Assembly (NCBI GenBank): GCA_958009055.1
Contig: OY253650.1
Coordinates: 1,302,001 to 1,366,000 of the forward strand
From: Choricystis sp. odSpoLacu1
Taxonomy: Eukaryota; Chlorophyta; Trebouxiophyceae
Length of the DNA: 64,000 nucleotides
Reading direction: 5' to 3'
Below, piece after piece: positions 62,124-64,000 of this stretch. The position numbers and the translations under genes are program-made. Position 1 is the first letter of the stretch, and every line of letters starts with the position of its first letter. The notes beneath the pieces were generated by a model that was not told the DNA's origin, ran no database searches, and saw nothing but the letters and a program-made list of their open reading frames with translations.

Positions 62124-64000
62124 TCACGCCGCCGCTTTCAGCGCCGCCGCCAGCGCGTCGGCCAACCCCGCCGCCAGCGGTCCGGTCGCGTCCGCCGCCA
62201 CCGTCACCTGCAGCCGGCGCCGCCCCGAGGCGGCGTCCACTTCGACGCGCGCCATGACGGGGACGAGGGAGGGAGGAGCGGTGGGGGAGGAGCCGGGGGG
62301 CAGGTAGGCAAAGGAGCCTGCCGCGACCGCGTTTGCAGAATCCGGGTCCAGCCCTGGCTGCACGCCCAGGCCACAAGCACTCAGCACAGCGTCCACGGCC
62401 GCAGTGGTCAACGGCGCAGCCCGCTCCACGCGGGCCGACGACCGCTGGGGCGCGGCCGGCAGCGCGCGCCACTTGGCAAAAAACGCGTCGCGCGGCACAG
62501 GGGCCGCGGGCGGCGCCACAAACTTGACGGGGGGGGAGGGCAGGGGCAGGGTGATGGCCACGGTGCTGTAGCACAGGGACAGGGTGGGGGCGGCCGCAAA
62601 GGGGGCGGTGGCAGTGACGCCGATCCGCACCGCCGCCTGCTGGCGCGGCGCCAGGGAAGATGGAGGCGCGTCCTGCAGCAGCGCGGCCACGCCCGCCACC
62701 GCGCCAATGTTCAGTGCGACATCCACCAGCGGAGAGGCGGCCTTGTTGCCCAGGTACAGGGTGACGACGCCCGTGCCGCCGCCGCGGGCCCACGCGCAGC
62801 GCACGCCCAGCTGCAGGGCGCCGTCCTCGTGCAGGATGCCGGAGTCGGAGGTCAGCAGCTTGATGGAGGCGGCGGAGGTGTCGGGGGAAGGAGAGGGAGT
62901 GGGTGGGGTGGGGGCGGCAGGCGCAGCAGCAGGCGCGACGTCCGCCAGTACGGGCGCTGCCGGTGCCGCGACAGCCGGCACCACGGGCGCGGCCGGCTTG
63001 GGGAGAGCATCAAAAGGGTCCATAGACGCCGCGGGCGGCGCGGGCGCGGGAGGAGAGCCGCCGTTAGTGGCCACTGCAGGCGCCACGGGCGCATCGACGG
63101 GCGGCACCGACAGCGACAGCAGGTCCTCCAGCGGGTCCACCGGGCGGGACGCCGCAGCCGGCACGGTGGGCAGAGTGGCCGAGACGGAGGCGCCACCACC
63201 ATCGACGGTCAGCAGGTCGCCGCCACCGCCGGCGCTAACACCACCACCGTCGTCGCCGTCTGCCCACGCGGGGGCGGCGGCCACTTCGTCTCCCTCCCCC
63301 TCCCCCGCCGCCACCCGGCGCAGCAGGGCGGACCGCCTCTGCTCCCAGGGGGGCAGGGGAGCGACGCCAGCGGCCGCGGCGGACGGGTGGGAGGACAGGG
63401 CGGCACACTCGATCGCGCGCTGTTGGACGGCGGGGTCTGCCGCGCGCGCGTGCTTGGCAAAGGCATCAGAAGCGATGGGGCCGGCGCCAGTGCCGTCAGC
63501 CAGGGACAGCTTCAACAACGCAGCCAGAATCAGCCTTTTGGCGGTGGGGGAGGCGGTGGGCTGGCGGCCGGACAGCAGGACGGCCGCGTCGGGGAGAGGG
63601 AGGCCGGCTGAGGGTCCATACTCGCCGACCAAAAACGCGGCCGCGCACACGAGGCCGTCGGACGCGCCCCCGCGCTTGAGCGCGGCCAGGGCGGCGGTGG
63701 CCGCGGGAGCGCGAGCCGACGGGGTGGACGCCACCACGTGGGCGGCCGAGTGCCACACGTCGGCGGGGGCGTCGTCGCCCGCGCGCTCGACGAGGGAGAG
63801 GACCGCCCGCGCGTACCATTCAGGCGAAGAGGGAAACCTCTCCGCCAGCACGGCAGCCCGCAACGCCACGTCTTCACGCAGGCCGGCATCATCGGCCCCG
63901 CCTCCGTCTGCCACATAGTCCAGCAGCTCGTCCACGATGGCGGGGGCGGTGGCGGGGGTGGCGTGGCAGAAGAGGAGGTCTAAAGCGCGCCGCCTCAGCG
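62124..64000 (-). CDS. AP2A1: AP-2 complex subunit alpha (alpha-adaptin), C-terminal part, 5' partial
   Basis: The large subunit of the plasma-membrane clathrin adaptor. The gene enters from the right edge; 625 residues are seen. The trunk end is LRRRALDLLFCHATPATAPA, IVDELLDYVADGG, LREDVALRAAVLAERFPSSP and EWYARAVLSLVERAGDD, with DPAVQQRAIECAALS after it. A flexible hinge rich in Ala/Pro with DPFDALP and DLLTVD/DLLSL follows. The appendage runs from about DSGILHEDGALQLGVRCAW to the end, with the platform subdomain signature RDAFFAKWRALPAAPQ. The alpha appendage binds DPF/W motifs of accessory proteins; a DPF-bearing tepsin-like protein is encoded at 18-20 kb. The stop is at 62124. Confidence 0.9.
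   Translation of the reverse strand, partial: LRRRALDLLFCHATPATAPAIVDELLDYVADGGGADDAGLREDVALRAAVLAERFPSSPEWYARAVLSLVERAGDDAPADVWHSAAHVVASTPSARAPAATAALAALKRGGASDGLVCAAAFLVGEYGPSAGLPLPDAAVLLSGRQPTASPTAKRLILAALLKLSLADGTGAGPIASDAFAKHARAADPAVQQRAIECAALSSHPSAAAAGVAPLPPWEQRRSALLRRVAAGEGEGDEVAAAPAWADGDDGGGVSAGGGGDLLTVDGGGASVSATLPTVPAAASRPVDPLEDLLSLSVPPVDAPVAPAVATNGGSPPAPAPPAASMDPFDALPKPAAPVVPAVAAPAAPVLADVAPAAAPAAPTPPTPSPSPDTSAASIKLLTSDSGILHEDGALQLGVRCAWARGGGTGVVTLYLGNKAASPLVDVALNIGAVAGVAALLQDAPPSSLAPRQQAAVRIGVTATAPFAAAPTLSLCYSTVAITLPLPSPPVKFVAPPAAPVPRDAFFAKWRALPAAPQRSSARVERAAPLTTAAVDAVLSACGLGVQPGLDPDSANAVAAGSFAYLPPGSSPTAPPSLVPVMARVEVDAASGRRRLQVTVAADATGPLAAGLADALAAALKAAA

Overview
The window is nuclear DNA from a eukaryote, very rich in G and C, with a compact layout of about 34 protein genes in 64 kb. 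Spliceosomal introns are short (about 50 to 410 nt, GT-AG, often starting gtgagt) and many carry CA/GT-rich stretches. The gene set points to a green alga. It includes a CruP-type lycopene cyclase paralogue, a DIVARICATA-type MYB with a SHAQKYF motif, a DUF1995/LPA3-like plastid protein, a plant-type chloroplast HAD protein, and core eukaryotic genes. Placement in the green lineage is inferred from these families; I cannot name a species.

Layout, left to right. 1-4 kb: the end of a type I polyketide synthase (KR-ACP), a small secreted Gly-rich protein and a secreted Ig-like protein. 4-13 kb: an RBM45-like RNA-binding protein, the KEOPS ATPase Kae1, and the DNA polymerase alpha catalytic subunit, divergent from Kae1. 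13-21 kb: a USP36-type deubiquitinase divergent from NUP54, and a tepsin-like ENTH protein divergent from an F-box protein. 21-27 kb: a small secreted repeat protein, and TRM6 divergent from gamma-tubulin complex protein 4. 27-32 kb: beta-tubulin divergent from an Ala-rich coiled-coil protein. 32-39 kb: an unknown protein, APS kinase divergent from a 2OG-oxygenase-like protein, the MYB, a tiny protein, and FCF2 divergent from the DUF1995 protein. 39-47 kb: CruP, La, an aldose 1-epimerase and an unknown protein. 47-56 kb: stomatin-like protein 2 divergent from a TM9 protein, an alpha/beta hydrolase, and an Mpv17/PMP22 protein. 56-64 kb: COG1 divergent from the Mpv17 gene, the HAD protein, an unknown protein, and the C-terminal part of AP-2 alpha adaptin running off the right edge.

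Genes lie mostly as alternating divergent and convergent neighbours. Divergent pairs are separated by about 150-340 bases, which suggests shared promoters. Several genes belong to membrane traffic (tepsin, COG1, AP-2 alpha, TM9), translation and RNA handling (Kae1, TRM6, La, FCF2, RBM45-like), or the microtubule system (beta-tubulin, GCP4). They are not an operon-like pathway.

Two things stand out. First, eight genes have their conserved reading frame broken at C/G runs or CG-dinucleotide runs. Almost every break has the same sign: one base too many in a homopolymer, or one CG unit too many in a dinucleotide run. This looks like a systematic sequence or assembly artefact, so these genes are probably intact. 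Second, the DNA polymerase alpha C-terminal domain appears to have lost the cysteines of both zinc modules.
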